Shown: in pieces, positions 53,353-62,300 of the stretch
How positions within the stretch are numbered: position 1 is the first letter of the stretch
How the letters are laid out: each line of letters opens with the position of its first letter
DNA from: SG8-30 sp964406445
Lineage (GTDB): Bacteria; Pseudomonadota; Gammaproteobacteria; Steroidobacterales; Steroidobacteraceae
Direction: 5' to 3'
Length of the DNA stretch: 64,000 nt
NCBI GenBank assembly: GCA_964406445.1
Contig: CAYORU010000006.1
Location: 62,001-126,000 of the forward strand
Program-made: the position numbers and the translations under genes
Notes under the pieces: model-generated
Seen by the model: only the letters and a program-made list of their open reading frames with translations
Database searches by the model: none
Told to the model about the DNA's origin: nothing

Positions 53353-55329
53353 TCAGCCCGCGAGCAGCACCGCCTCGGCGTGCTCGAGCGCCTCGGGCGT
53401 GCCGTACAGCACCACCACGTCGCCGGGCCGCAGCTTCATGTCCGCGTCGGGGTCGCGGCCCACGATCCCGTCGCGGCGCACCGCGGTGAAGGAGACCTCC
53501 GCACCCCGGCGGCGCGCCTCGTCGATGCTGCGGTTCGCCACCCAGGCGCCCGGGGGAATGACCACGGTGTGCAGTTCCTCGCGCAGCGCGTGCGTTTCGT
53601 CGATGCGCGCGGCCGTGTCGCTGCGGAACACGCTGCGCAGCAGGCTGTACCTGTGGCGGCGGATGTCGCCGACCGTCTTGACCACGCGGGACATCGGCAC
53701 CTCGAGCACCAGCAGGGCATGCGAGACGAGCATCAACGAGGCCTCGAAGGTCTCGGGGATGACCTCGGTCGCGCCGGCGGCGAGCAGCCGCTCGAGGTGG
53801 GTGTCGTCCGCCGTGCGCACCAGGAGCGGCACGTCCTGGCGGACCTGCCGCACGGCTCGCACGATCTCGAGCGCCCGCCCGGGGTCGGCGAAGGTGACGA
53901 CCACGGCGCTCGCCTGCGCGAGGCCTACGGACTCGAGCATCTCCGCCTCGGCGGCGTCGCCGTAGATCACCGGGTCGCCGGCCTCGCGGGCCGTCCGCAC
54001 CCGGAACGGGTCCAGGTCCATCGCGAGGTACTCGAAGCCCTGGGCGTCGAGCACGCGCGCCACGTTCTGGCCGACGCGGCCGTAGCCGCAGAGGATCACG
54101 TGCGCACGCCTCGCGAGCGCCTCGGTGGCCGCGTCGGAGGACCGCTCGGGCCGGCCGGGCGGCGCCTTCTCCCGCAGGATGAAGCGGGCGAGCGCCTTGT
54201 TCTTGCGGATGATCAGCGGCGACAGGACCATGCTCAGCGTGATCGCGGCCAGCAGCAGCTGGGTGATGTCCTGCGGCAGCAGCCGGTTCTGCAGCAGCAG
54301 CGCGATCAGCGCGAAGCCGAACTCGCCGCCCTCCGAGAGCACGATGCCGGTGCGCGTGGACTTGAACCAGCTGCCCGCGGCGCGGCGCGCGACCAGCGCG
54401 ACGATCACGGTCTTAAGCACGAGTATCCCGGCCAGCAGCCCGAGCACCGTGAGCAGCTCGGCCAGGATCAGCCCGAAGTCGAGGCGCATGCCGATGGTCA
54501 CGAAGAACAGGCCGAGCAGGGTGTCGCGGAACGGCCGGATGCCGGACTCGACCTGGTAGCGGTACTCGGTCTCGGCCAGCATCATGCCGGCCAGGAAAGC
54601 GCCGAGCGCCAGCGACAGCCCGACCGCGTGCGTCGCCCAGGCGGCCGCCATCGCCACGAACAGCACCGCCACCGTGAACAGCTCGCGGGCCCGCGCCCGG
54701 GCGATCTCGTGGAACATCGGCCTGAGCAGCCAGCGCCCGGCCGCGAGCACGATGGCGAGCGCGGCGGCGCCCTTCAGCGCCGCGAGGCCGACGTCGCGTG
54801 GCGCCCAGGTCTCGCCGGCCGCGCCGATCACGCCGGCGAGCGCGAGGAAGGGCACGAAGGCCAGGTCCTGGAACAGCAGGATGCCGAAGGCGAGGCGGCC
54901 GTGCGTGCGGTTCAGCTCCTCCTGCTCGGTCAGCTGCTGCATCACGATGGCGGTCGAGGACATCGCGACGGCGCCGCCGAGCACCACCGCGACCGCCGCC
55001 GGCGCGCCGAGCCACCAGGCGATCGCGCCGAAGGCCGCGGCGGTGACCGCGACCTGGGCGCCTCCGACGACGAACACCTCCTGCCGCATGGCCACCATGC
55101 GCGTGAATGAGAACTCGAGCCCGAGCGTGAACAGCAGGAAGGCGACGCCGAACTCGCCGAGGGCGCGCGTGGTCTCGGTGTCCTCGACCCAGCCGAGCGC
55201 GTAGGGCCCGAGCAGGCCGCCGACCGCGAGGAAGCCGAGCACCGGCGGCAGCGCGAAACGCCGCAGCGTGACCACGACCACCAGCGTGGCGGCGAGGAGC
55301 AGCAGGATGTCGGGCAGCGTGCTTTCCAA
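53353..55329 (-). CDS. CPA2-family cation:proton antiporter (KefB/KefC-like)
   Basis: This 658-residue protein has about 12 membrane segments (residues 5-385) with LPPVLGFLAVGGLLGPYALG, GVAFLLFTLGLEFSFTRM and the CPA2 motif AFGILLFQDLAFVPFLAL. A TrkA-N (RCK) NAD-binding domain follows (about 412-530, HVILCGYGRVGQNVARVL), then a TrkA-C domain (about 570-655). It would exchange K+ or Na+ for protons. Without KefF/KefG next to it, control by glutathione is unproven. Confidence 0.93.
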   Translation of the reverse strand: MESTLPDILLLLAATLVVVVTLRRFALPPVLGFLAVGGLLGPYALGWVEDTETTRALGEFGVAFLLFTLGLEFSFTRMVAMRQEVFVVGGAQVAVTAAAFGAIAWWLGAPAAVAVVLGGAVAMSSTAIVMQQLTEQEELNRTHGRLAFGILLFQDLAFVPFLALAGVIGAAGETWAPRDVGLAALKGAAALAIVLAAGRWLLRPMFHEIARARARELFTVAVLFVAMAAAWATHAVGLSLALGAFLAGMMLAETEYRYQVESGIRPFRDTLLGLFFVTIGMRLDFGLILAELLTVLGLLAGILVLKTVIVALVARRAAGSWFKSTRTGIVLSEGGEFGFALIALLLQNRLLPQDITQLLLAAITLSMVLSPLIIRKNKALARFILREKAPPGRPERSSDAATEALARRAHVILCGYGRVGQNVARVLDAQGFEYLAMDLDPFRVRTAREAGDPVIYGDAAEAEMLESVGLAQASAVVVTFADPGRALEIVRAVRQVRQDVPLLVRTADDTHLERLLAAGATEVIPETFEASLMLVSHALLVLEVPMSRVVKTVGDIRRHRYSLLRSVFRSDTAARIDETHALREELHTVVIPPGAWVANRSIDEARRRGAEVSFTAVRRDGIVGRDPDADMKLRPGDVVVLYGTPEALEHAEAVLLAG

Positions 55330-55436
55330 GGAATCCGGTCCTCCGGGCGGCTACGGTCGCCTCGCGCTCCCATGATGGTCCCTGCGGGCCCGCCCTGCTA
55401 GCATCGTGGCTGCGCGCAGCTCGCGGGAGATACAGC

Positions 55437-55676
55437 ATGGCGGACCCGGTGGTGGCGGCGAAGGCGCCGATGGGCGTCGACGTCGAGGCGGGCAGGACCT
55501 ACTGGTGGTGCCGCTGCGGCCGCAGCTCCCGCCAGCCCTTCTGCGACGGCTCGCACAAGGGCAGCGATCTCGCGCCGCTGCGCTACGACGCCGCGGAGGA
55601 CGGCAAGGTCTGGTTCTGCTGCTGCAAGCAGACCCGCCGCGAACCGCTCTGCGACGGCAGCCACAAGCGCCTCTGA
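55437..55676 (+). CDS. CDGSH iron-sulfur domain protein, two motifs
   Basis: This 79-residue protein has two [2Fe-2S] cages: WWCRCGRSSRQPFCDGSHKG and WFCCCKQTRREPLCDGSHKR. Each holds three Cys and one His of the CDGSH type, as in type III mitoNEET relatives. It may store or transfer electrons or clusters. It starts 107 bases from the antiporter start and ends 16 bases before mlaE, suggesting co-transcription with the lipid transport operon. Confidence 0.93.
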   Translation: MADPVVAAKAPMGVDVEAGRTYWWCRCGRSSRQPFCDGSHKGSDLAPLRYDAAEDGKVWFCCCKQTRREPLCDGSHKRL

Positions 55677-55692
55677 GGACCGTCCGCCGGCC

Positions 55693-56820
55693 ATGGCGGA
55701 GCCGCTCGCCATCGACGACGCAGGGGACCGCAGGCGCGTGACGCTGAGCGGCCGATGGACCATGGACGGGGTCGACGTCCTGGCGCGGGCGATCGGCCGC
55801 GCCGCCGCCGGCGCGCCGCGCGAGGTGGAACTCGACGCTTCGGGCGTCGAGACCCTCGACCTCACCGGCGCCTGGCTTCTGCACTCCCTCGAGGGACGCC
55901 TGGCGCGGGTCGGCGCGGGCGTCGCCTGGCGCGGCGGGAGGCCGGCGTCTCTCAAGTTCATCGACGAGGTGCTGGCCGGCGGCGCGGAGGAGGCGCCGCG
56001 GGAGACGGATCATCTGGCGATCGTGACCGCGCCGCTGCGCAGCCTCGGCCGGCTCGCGATCGAGTTCCGCCGCGCCGTGCTCGACCACCTCTCGCTGCTC
56101 GGCGGCATCGTCGCCTGCTTCGGCCGAGCCTGCCTGCAGCCTCGGCGCTTCAGGCTGTCCTCGATCGTGCGCCACGTCTGGGACACGGGCGTGACCGCGG
56201 TGCCGATCGTCGCCCTGATCGCCTTCCTCATCGCGGTGATCGTCGCCTACATCGGCGCCCAGCAGCTGCGCGCCTACGGCGGCGAGATCTACGTCGCGGA
56301 CCTCGTGACGGTCGCCGTGCTGCGCGAGCTCGGCGTGCTGCTCACCGCGATCATCGTCGCCGGCCGCTCGGGCAGCGCCTTCGCGGCGGAGATCGGCGTC
56401 ATGCGCCTGAACGACGAGGTGGACGCGCTGCGCGCGATCGGGCTCGATCCGGTCGAGGTGCTGGTGCTGCCGCGGGTGCTCGGGCTCGTGATCGCGCTGC
56501 CGCTGCTCACGGTGGTCGCCGACGCGATGGGCCTCACCGGAGGCGCGCTGCTGACCTGGTCGCTCGTCGACATGACCTTCACGCAGTACTGGGAGCGCGT
56601 GAACGACTCGATCGCGCCGACGACCTTCTGGGCAGGCATGCTCAAGGCGCCGGTGTTCGCGCTGATGATCGGGCTGGTCGCGACCCTGCGCGGCCTGCAG
56701 GTGCGCGAGTCCTCCCGCGAGCTCGGCCGGCTGACCACCGTCGCGGTGGTCCAGTCGATCTTCCTCGTGATCCTGGCCGACGCGCTCTTCGCCGTGCTCT
56801 ACATGGAGATCGACTTCTGA
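55693..56820 (+). CDS. Mla-type lipid ABC transporter permease (STAS + MlaE)
   Basis: This 375-residue permease has an N-terminal STAS-like domain (about 5-100: RRVTLSGRWTMDGVDVLARA, EVELDASGVETLDLTGAWLLHS) fused to an MlaE permease with about five helices (VPIVALIAFLIAVIVAYIGAQQL, AVLRELGVLLTAIIVAGRSGSAFAAEIGVMRLNDEVDALRAIG). It moves phospholipids between inner and outer membrane with MlaF and MlaD. Fusing the MlaB-like STAS part to MlaE replaces a separate mlaB. The stop shares a base with the mlaF start (TGATG). Confidence 0.93.
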   Translation: MAEPLAIDDAGDRRRVTLSGRWTMDGVDVLARAIGRAAAGAPREVELDASGVETLDLTGAWLLHSLEGRLARVGAGVAWRGGRPASLKFIDEVLAGGAEEAPRETDHLAIVTAPLRSLGRLAIEFRRAVLDHLSLLGGIVACFGRACLQPRRFRLSSIVRHVWDTGVTAVPIVALIAFLIAVIVAYIGAQQLRAYGGEIYVADLVTVAVLRELGVLLTAIIVAGRSGSAFAAEIGVMRLNDEVDALRAIGLDPVEVLVLPRVLGLVIALPLLTVVADAMGLTGGALLTWSLVDMTFTQYWERVNDSIAPTTFWAGMLKAPVFALMIGLVATLRGLQVRESSRELGRLTTVAVVQSIFLVILADALFAVLYMEIDF

Positions 56821-57578
56821 TGGAGCCGGTCATCTCGGTGCGCGGGGTCCACAACCGCTTCGGCCGGCAGGTCGTGCACGAGGGGCTCGACCTCGAGGTC
56901 TTTCCCGGCGAGGTCTTCGGCATCGTCGGGGGCTCCGGAAGCGGCAAGTCGGTGCTGCTTCGCACCATGCTCGGCCTGCAGCGTCCCCGCGCGGGTTCGG
57001 TGCGCATCGAGGGTCGGGAGGTCGTCGGCGCGTCCCCGCGCGAGCTGCTCGGCGTGAAGCGCCGCTACGGCGTCACCTTCCAGCACGGCGCGCTGTTCAG
57101 CTCGCTCACCGTCGCGGAGAACGTCGAGCTGCCGATCAACGAGTACCACGACCTGCCGCCGGCGACCTGCCGCGAGCTGGCGGACCTGCGCGTCAGGATG
57201 GTCGGCCTCCCGGCGGAGGCGGCCGACAAGTATCCCGCGCAGCTGTCGGGCGGCATGGTCAAGCGCGCCGCGCTGGCTCGCGCCCTTGCGCTCGACCCGG
57301 TGCTGCTGTTCCTCGACGAGCCGACCTCCGGGCTCGACCCGATCTCCGCGGCGGCCTTCGACCGGCTGGTCCTCTACCTGCAGAAGAGCCTGTCCCTGAC
57401 CGTGGTGATGATCACCCACGATCTGGACACGATCCACCGGACCTGCAATCGCGTCGGGGTGATCGTGGACCGGCGCATGGTGAGCGGGACCCTCGACGAA
57501 ATCACCCGGCACGAGCATCCTTGGATCCGCGAGTATTTCCACGGCGAGCGCAGCCGCGCCGCGAAGCGGGCAGGTTGA
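56820..57578 (+). CDS. Mla-type lipid ABC transporter ATPase (MlaF-like)
   Basis: This 252-residue ATPase has Walker A GGSGSGKSVLLRTMLG, the Q loop TFQHGALFSSLTVAENVELP, the signature LSGGMVKRAALARAL and Walker B LLFLDEPTSGLDP, then the H loop MITHDLDTI. It is typical of MlaF. The N-terminal motif reads HNRFGRQVVHEGLDL. It energises the MlaE permease and is followed after three bases by mlaD. Confidence 0.95.
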   Translation: MEPVISVRGVHNRFGRQVVHEGLDLEVFPGEVFGIVGGSGSGKSVLLRTMLGLQRPRAGSVRIEGREVVGASPRELLGVKRRYGVTFQHGALFSSLTVAENVELPINEYHDLPPATCRELADLRVRMVGLPAEAADKYPAQLSGGMVKRAALARALALDPVLLFLDEPTSGLDPISAAAFDRLVLYLQKSLSLTVVMITHDLDTIHRTCNRVGVIVDRRMVSGTLDEITRHEHPWIREYFHGERSRAAKRAG

Positions 57579-57581
57579 GCG

Positions 57582-58517
57582 ATGGACAGGGACCCGAACT
57601 ACGTGGCCGTCGGCACCTTCGTGGTGCTGCTGGCCGCCATGGCCGCGGGCTTCGTGCTCTGGTACACCGAGTCCGGCGACCGGCGCAGCTACCTGCGCCA
57701 CGAGATCTACTTCGACGGCAGCGTCTTCGGCCTGTCCGAGGGCAGCTCGGTGCGCTACCTCGGCGTCGCGGTCGGGCGCATCCTGCGCATCGGGCTCGAT
57801 CCGCGGGACCCGAGCCGGGTGCGGGTCGTGGCCGACATCTCCGAGGACACGCCGATCGACCAGGACACGGTGGCGCGCCTCGCGCTGCAGGGCGTGACCG
57901 GGCTCCTGTTCGTCGACCTCAAGCCCGCGGACCCGACGAGGCCGCGCCTCGACGCGGTGCCGAGCCTGCAGTTCCCGGTCATCCCGTCGGAGCGCTCGGA
58001 GTTCGACGTGTTCGTGAGCAGCCTGCCCGACGTCGTCGCAAAGGCGGGCGAGGTCCTGAATCGCCTGAACGCCGTGCTGTCCGACGAGAACATCAGGTCG
58101 GTGGAAGCGGTGATCGCGAGCGTCGAGGATTCGACCCGCGATCTGCCGAGGACCATGGCCGAGGTGCGCGACCTGGTCGGGCAGGTCCGCTCCACCGTCG
58201 GCGAGATCGAGCAGGCGGCGAGCGCCGCGCGCGGGCTGGCGGACTCGACGGCGCCGGACGTGCGCGCGGCGATGCAGCGGCTGCGCGCCGCGGCGGACAG
58301 CATCGCCACGGCGAGCGGCAACCTGGACCGCCTGATCGCCGCGAACGAGGCCAGCGTGAACCGCTTCGCGGGCCAGGGCCTGGCGGAGATCGAGGCGCTG
58401 GTGCGCGACCTGCGCGAGGCCGCCACGGCCGTCGAGCGCCTCGGCCGCAGCCTCGAGGAGGATCCGTCGCGGCTGCTGTACCAGCCGGGCAAGCGCGGCG
58501 TGGAGGTTCCCCCATGA
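57582..58517 (+). CDS. MCE-domain lipid carrier (MlaD-like)
   Basis: This 311-residue protein has an N-terminal membrane anchor (AVGTFVVLLAAMAAGFVLWY), an MCE domain (about 38-120: IYFDGSVFGLSEGSSVRYLGVAVGRI, LALQGVTGLLFVDLKP) and a long C-terminal helical coiled-coil part (about 150-290). It forms the periplasmic ring that carries lipids. The helical tail is longer than in E. coli MlaD, as in PqiB/YebT-like or actinobacterial MCE proteins. Confidence 0.92.
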   Translation: MDRDPNYVAVGTFVVLLAAMAAGFVLWYTESGDRRSYLRHEIYFDGSVFGLSEGSSVRYLGVAVGRILRIGLDPRDPSRVRVVADISEDTPIDQDTVARLALQGVTGLLFVDLKPADPTRPRLDAVPSLQFPVIPSERSEFDVFVSSLPDVVAKAGEVLNRLNAVLSDENIRSVEAVIASVEDSTRDLPRTMAEVRDLVGQVRSTVGEIEQAASAARGLADSTAPDVRAAMQRLRAAADSIATASGNLDRLIAANEASVNRFAGQGLAEIEALVRDLREAATAVERLGRSLEEDPSRLLYQPGKRGVEVPP

Positions 58518-59152
58518 GATCGACCATGCTGCTGGCGCTGGCCCTGGCGTTCCCGCTGTCCGCCTGCGCGCCGAAGCTCGAGAGGAACGTGCCCGCGGAC
58601 CGCGTCTACCGGCTGACGCCACCGACGCTCGAGGTTGCCGTGGCCTTGCCGGTGGACCTGCTGGTCCTCGACCCGGTGGTCGCGCCGGGTCTCGCCACCC
58701 AGCGCATCGCGACGCTGTGGCCCGGCAACCGGCTCGACTACTATGCCTCCGCACGCTGGAGCGGCCCGCTCGGCGCGGTGGTCCAGGGCGCGACGGTCGA
58801 GGCGTTGTCGGCGGCCGGCGCGCTGCGCCACGTGCAGGCCGAGCCAGGGCGCTTCGGTGCCACCCACCTGCTCGGCCTCGAGTTGCGCCGTTTCGAGGCG
58901 GACTACGCCGGCGGCGCCCCGCCCGTCGCGCGCGTGGCGATCGCCGCGACGGTCGCGCGCTACGACCGTCGCCTGCCGCTCGCGGCCTTCACCGCGAGCG
59001 CGGAGGTCCCGGCGGCGGAAGATACGCTCGGGGCGGTGACGACCGCCCTGGACCAGGCCTTCCACCGCGCCCTCGAGGACCTGCTCTCGCGCAGCCAGCA
59101 GGCGCTCCTCGACGACCTCGCGCGTCAACCTCCCGCCACGGCCGCGCGTTGA
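58514..59152 (+). CDS. ABC-type transport auxiliary lipoprotein (PqiC-like)
   Basis: This 212-residue lipoprotein has a signal peptide and lipobox LSAC (Cys18). The LIP/DUF330-type domain covers about 35-205 (YRLTPPTLEVAVALPVDLLV, RIATLWPGNRLDYYASARWS, VTTALDQAFHRALEDLL). It would be the outer-membrane partner of the MCE transporter. It overlaps mlaD by four bases (ATGA). Confidence 0.88.
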   Translation: MRSTMLLALALAFPLSACAPKLERNVPADRVYRLTPPTLEVAVALPVDLLVLDPVVAPGLATQRIATLWPGNRLDYYASARWSGPLGAVVQGATVEALSAAGALRHVQAEPGRFGATHLLGLELRRFEADYAGGAPPVARVAIAATVARYDRRLPLAAFTASAEVPAAEDTLGAVTTALDQAFHRALEDLLSRSQQALLDDLARQPPATAAR

Positions 59153-59180
59153 GGCGCCAGGACCCTCTGGAGGCTCGCCC

Positions 59181-59630
59181 ATGCTCAAGGCGCTGGTTGT
59201 CGCGACGGCTGCGCTCGCAGCCGGTTGTTCCCTGCCGCCCCGCGGCGACGTCTATTCGCGCCAGGAGGTCCGGCAGGCCTGGAACGTGGCCTACGGCAGC
59301 GTCGTGGCCGTCGGCGAGGCCACCATCGAGGGACGCCGCAGCGCGATCGGCCGCATCGGCGGCGGGCTGATCGGTTACGAGGCCGGGCGGAGCGTCGGCG
59401 GCGGGACCGGCAGCCGCGTCGCCGGCGCGGTCGGCGCGGTGGCCGGGGCGGTCGCCGGCGAGGCGGTCGAGGAGCAGGTCACCCGCCAGCGCGGCCTGGA
59501 GATCACCGTCGACCTCGACGGCGGCCGCAGCATCATGGTCGTGCAGGCCGCCGACCAGGCTTTCGCCGTGGGCGAGCGGGTGCGCGTCTACACGCGGGCG
59601 GACGGCGCCGCCCGCGTGGCGAGGCTCTGA
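59181..59630 (+). CDS. Glycine-zipper outer-membrane lipoprotein
   Basis: This 149-residue lipoprotein has lipobox LAAGC (Cys16), a linker, a glycine-zipper membrane segment (about 55-95: IGGGLIGYEAGRSVGGGTGS, then VAGAVGAVAGAVAG) and a C-terminal beta domain (GLEITVDLDGGRSIMVVQAAD). It resembles the SlyB / 17-kDa surface antigen family. A CTGGAGG site precedes the ATG. It is 28 bases after the lipoprotein of the Mla operon and may belong to it. Confidence 0.88.
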   Translation: MLKALVVATAALAAGCSLPPRGDVYSRQEVRQAWNVAYGSVVAVGEATIEGRRSAIGRIGGGLIGYEAGRSVGGGTGSRVAGAVGAVAGAVAGEAVEEQVTRQRGLEITVDLDGGRSIMVVQAADQAFAVGERVRVYTRADGAARVARL

Positions 59631-59645
59631 GCGCTCCGCCGGCCG

Positions 59646-60200
59646 TCAGGCCACTGCGCGCGGCGCGCCGTCGTGGTCGCGCACGAACGCGATCGCGAAC
59701 TGCCGCACGTCGTCCCAGTCCGTGAACTCGACGTCCGCGCCCTGCGCCGCGCCCAGGTCGCGGGCCGCGGACCGGGCCAGTGCGCGCTTCACCACCCCGT
59801 ACTCGCCGAAGCGCAGCGCGCCGGCGATGCGGCAGCTCTGCACCGGCACGAGGCCCGTGCCGCCGAGCAGGTCGTCGATCCTCTCCTGCGCCGCGGCGCG
59901 GCTCGCCGCGTCCTCGCGCGCGGCCGTGAGACTCACCGAGAAGACCGCGAGCGGAACGGCCGCGAGCCATTCGGCGTTCGCCTTGAGGAAGCGCGACAGA
60001 TCGGCGGCGTGGCGACCCATGTGGACCGAGCCACCCACGATCGCGGCCGCGTACAGCGGCTGGACCAGCCCGGCTTGCGTGGAGCCGACGTCGACCAGGT
60101 CGGCGCGGTAGCCCTCCCCGGCCAGCGCATCGGCCATGAACTGCGCCACCTTGGCGGTATGGCCCTCGGTCGTGCTGTAGGCGATGAGAACGGGAATCAT
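59646..60200 (-). CDS. Flavodoxin-domain protein, HemG-like
   Basis: This 184-residue protein starts IPVLIAYSTTEGHTAKVAQF, the FMN phosphate loop, followed by AAIVGGSVHMGRHAADLSRF and PLAVFSVSLTAAR. It belongs to the Flavodoxin_5 group that includes the protoporphyrinogen oxidase HemG. Whether it acts in haem synthesis is not clear because no haem gene is near. It converges with the glycine-zipper gene. Confidence 0.85.
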   Translation of the reverse strand: MIPVLIAYSTTEGHTAKVAQFMADALAGEGYRADLVDVGSTQAGLVQPLYAAAIVGGSVHMGRHAADLSRFLKANAEWLAAVPLAVFSVSLTAAREDAASRAAAQERIDDLLGGTGLVPVQSCRIAGALRFGEYGVVKRALARSAARDLGAAQGADVEFTDWDDVRQFAIAFVRDHDGAPRAVA

Positions 60201-60302
60201 GCGTACCTCCTTGGCCCGGCCGGCGTCCCCGGCGGCCGCCCGAGGCCGATTCCTGCATGGACAGGCTAGTCCCCGCTTCTAGGGTGAACACCCTCGAAGG
60301 GC

Positions 60303-61283
60303 TCAGGGCACCAGCACCGCGGCGCCGCTCAGCCGGCCGCCGCGCAGGGCCTCGAGGGCCTCGTTGGCCCGCTCGAGCGGGAAGGGCTGGACGTGGATCC
60401 GAAGCGGCAGGCGGGCCGCGGTCTGCATGAACCCGATGCCGTCGGCGCGGGTCAGGTTGGCGACCGAGCGCAGCACGCGCTCGCCCCACAGCAGCGCGTA
60501 GGGGAAGGAGGGGATGTCGCTCATGTGGATGCCGCCGCAGACCACCGTGCCCCCCTTGCGGACCGCGGCGAGCGCGGTCGGCACGAGGTCGCCGGCCGGG
60601 GCGAAGATCAGCGCCGCATCGAGCTCAACGGGGGGTGGCGCGTCGCTGTCGCCGGCCCAGGCGCAGCCGAGGTCGAGCGCGAAACGCTTCGCCGCGGCGT
60701 CGCCCGGCCTGACGAAGGCCAGGCACTCGCGGCCCTCCGCCCCGGCGATCTGCGCGACCAGGTGGGCCGCGGCGCCGAATCCGTAGAGCCCGATGCGGCG
60801 CGCGTCGCCGGCGAGGCGAAGGGCGCGATGGCCGATCAGGCCCGCGCACAGCAGCGGGGCCGCGCGCAGGTCGTCGAGGCCCGGCGGCAGCGGCAGGCAG
60901 TAGCGCGCGTCGGCGACGACCTGGTCGGCGTAGCCCCCGTCGATCTGGTAGCCGGTGAAGCGCGCCCGATCGCAGAGATTCTCGGCGCCGCTCGCGCAGA
61001 AGGCGCAGCGGCCGCAGGTCCAGCCGAGCCACGGCACGCCCACGCGCGTGCCGGGCTCGAGCGCGACCCCGGGACCTCGGCCGACCACGCGGCCGACGAT
61101 CTCGTGGCCGGGGACGATCGGATGCGGCACGCCCGGGAGCTCGTCGTCCACGAGGTGCAGGTCGGTGCGGCAGACGGCGCAGGCCGTCACGGAGACGAGC
61201 ACCTGCCCCGCGCCGGGGCGGGGATCGGGCCGCTCGCGCAGCACGAGGGGCGAGCGGGGCGCCTCGAGGACCATCGCGCGCAT
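60303..61283 (-). CDS. Zinc-dependent alcohol dehydrogenase
   Basis: This 326-residue medium-chain dehydrogenase has catalytic zinc ligands in CAVCRTDLHLVD and PGHEIVGRVVG and the structural zinc site in CGRCAFCASGAENLCD (four Cys). The nucleotide fold has the GFGAAAHLV pattern. It probably oxidises alcohols with NAD(P). The start is the ATG at 61283; an ATG four codons earlier (61295) is equally possible. It lies 28 bases downstream of the MerR gene, so it may be co-transcribed. Confidence 0.9.
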   Translation of the reverse strand: MRAMVLEAPRSPLVLRERPDPRPGAGQVLVSVTACAVCRTDLHLVDDELPGVPHPIVPGHEIVGRVVGRGPGVALEPGTRVGVPWLGWTCGRCAFCASGAENLCDRARFTGYQIDGGYADQVVADARYCLPLPPGLDDLRAAPLLCAGLIGHRALRLAGDARRIGLYGFGAAAHLVAQIAGAEGRECLAFVRPGDAAAKRFALDLGCAWAGDSDAPPPVELDAALIFAPAGDLVPTALAAVRKGGTVVCGGIHMSDIPSFPYALLWGERVLRSVANLTRADGIGFMQTAARLPLRIHVQPFPLERANEALEALRGGRLSGAAVLVP

Positions 61284-61311
61284 GCCGGGAAGCATACGCG
61301 CCGGCGGGGGC

Positions 61312-62223
61312 TCAGCGCGCCGTGAGCAGCGCGACTTCCCGGTCGAAGCGAAGGAGGTCGGGCAGCACCCTGACCCGTCCCGGGACCGCCTCGGGCGCGA
61401 GGCGCTCGAGCACCGCGCCGCCTGCCCAGAGGTCGATCGACTCCGGCAGGAACTGGGCGATCTCCGCCAGCCTCGCCACGCTCGAATCGTGCATGGCGAG
61501 CGACAGCACCACGACGTCCGCATGGACGCGGGTCGCGTAGGTCGCGATGTCGGAGGGCGGCAGGTCGGCGCCGAGGTAGTGGCAGCGGGCATTGCGCGAG
61601 GAGGCGAGGAGGGCGCCCATCAGGATGGCGAGCTCGTGGCGCTCGTCGGTCGGCGTCGCGAACACCATGACCGGGCCGGTCGCGATGCGCCCGTAGGTGT
61701 CCAGCACGCTGGAAAGCTGCTTGCGCACGGACATGCTCACCATCCGTTCCTGGGCCACCGACAGTTCGCCGCGGTGCCAGCGGTCGCCGATTTCCCTCAT
61801 CAGCGGCGAGAGGATCTCGTGGACCACCTGCGTCAGCGGCAGCAGGGCCAGCGTGGTCGCCATGAGCCGGTCGCAGTCCGCCGGCCGGTAGTCTTCGGCC
61901 GCCTCGAGGATCTGCGCCGCGATGTTGGCGAGCGGCGCGGCCGGGGCGCCCTGCCGCGGCGCCGGCTGGCCGAGCAGCTTCTCGATGTCGCCGGCGCCGA
62001 GGCGGGCGAGGCGGCTGATCGGGTGCCCCCGCTCGGTGGCCTCCCGCAACTTACGCAGCCGGATGACGTCCTCGGGCCGGTAGGCGCGCCGGCCGTTCCC
62101 GTCGCGGGTGGGCTCGACGATGCGGTAGCGGCGCTCCCAGGCGCGCAGGGTCTCGATGCTGAGCCCGGTGGCGTGGGAGACCGCCTTGATGCTGTACATG
62201 GCGGGGGATACGGAAGCACTCAT
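61312..62223 (-). CDS. MerR-family regulator with B12-binding domain (CarH/LitR-like)
   Basis: This 303-residue regulator has an N-terminal MerR helix-turn-helix (about 9-75: YSIKAVSHATGLSIETLRAW, ERRYRIVEP) and a C-terminal cobalamin-binding module. Trp149-His150 and Glu159 match the W-x9-E pattern of the CarH cap, and His196 sits where the lower axial ligand is expected (PTDERHELAI). The usual His after Glu is Arg160. In CarH, the His after Trp ligates cobalt after light exposure, so light sensing is plausible here. The start at 62223 gives the standard N-terminus. Confidence 0.9.
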   Translation of the reverse strand: MSASVSPAMYSIKAVSHATGLSIETLRAWERRYRIVEPTRDGNGRRAYRPEDVIRLRKLREATERGHPISRLARLGAGDIEKLLGQPAPRQGAPAAPLANIAAQILEAAEDYRPADCDRLMATTLALLPLTQVVHEILSPLMREIGDRWHRGELSVAQERMVSMSVRKQLSSVLDTYGRIATGPVMVFATPTDERHELAILMGALLASSRNARCHYLGADLPPSDIATYATRVHADVVVLSLAMHDSSVARLAEIAQFLPESIDLWAGGAVLERLAPEAVPGRVRVLPDLLRFDREVALLTAR

Positions 62224-62241
62224 GGCCGTAGAGTACACCGT

Positions 62242-62274
62242 CTGTATAGGCTAAAGCTAGACAAAAGCTTGACA
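62242..62274. promoter_or_regulatory. 11-bp direct repeats, probable MerR-B12 operator
   Basis: AAAGCTAGACA (62253-62263) is followed at once by AAAGCTTGACA (62264-62274), with a weaker third unit at 62242-62252 (CTGTATAGGCT). CarH-type proteins bind 11-bp direct repeats overlapping a -35 box, exactly as the last repeat does here (TTGACA). The repeats lie 30-51 bases from the regulator start. Confidence 0.65.
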
Positions 62275-62297
62275 GGGATGCGGTTGGCCAATATCCT
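62269..62297 (+). promoter_or_regulatory. Sigma70 promoter of the candidate small RNA
   Basis: TTGACA (62269-62274, perfect -35) and TATCCT (62292-62297) are separated by 17 bases. It points away from the MerR gene toward the hairpin-terminator unit. No plus-strand gene follows before the terminator. Confidence 0.7.
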
Positions 62298-62300
62298 CTG

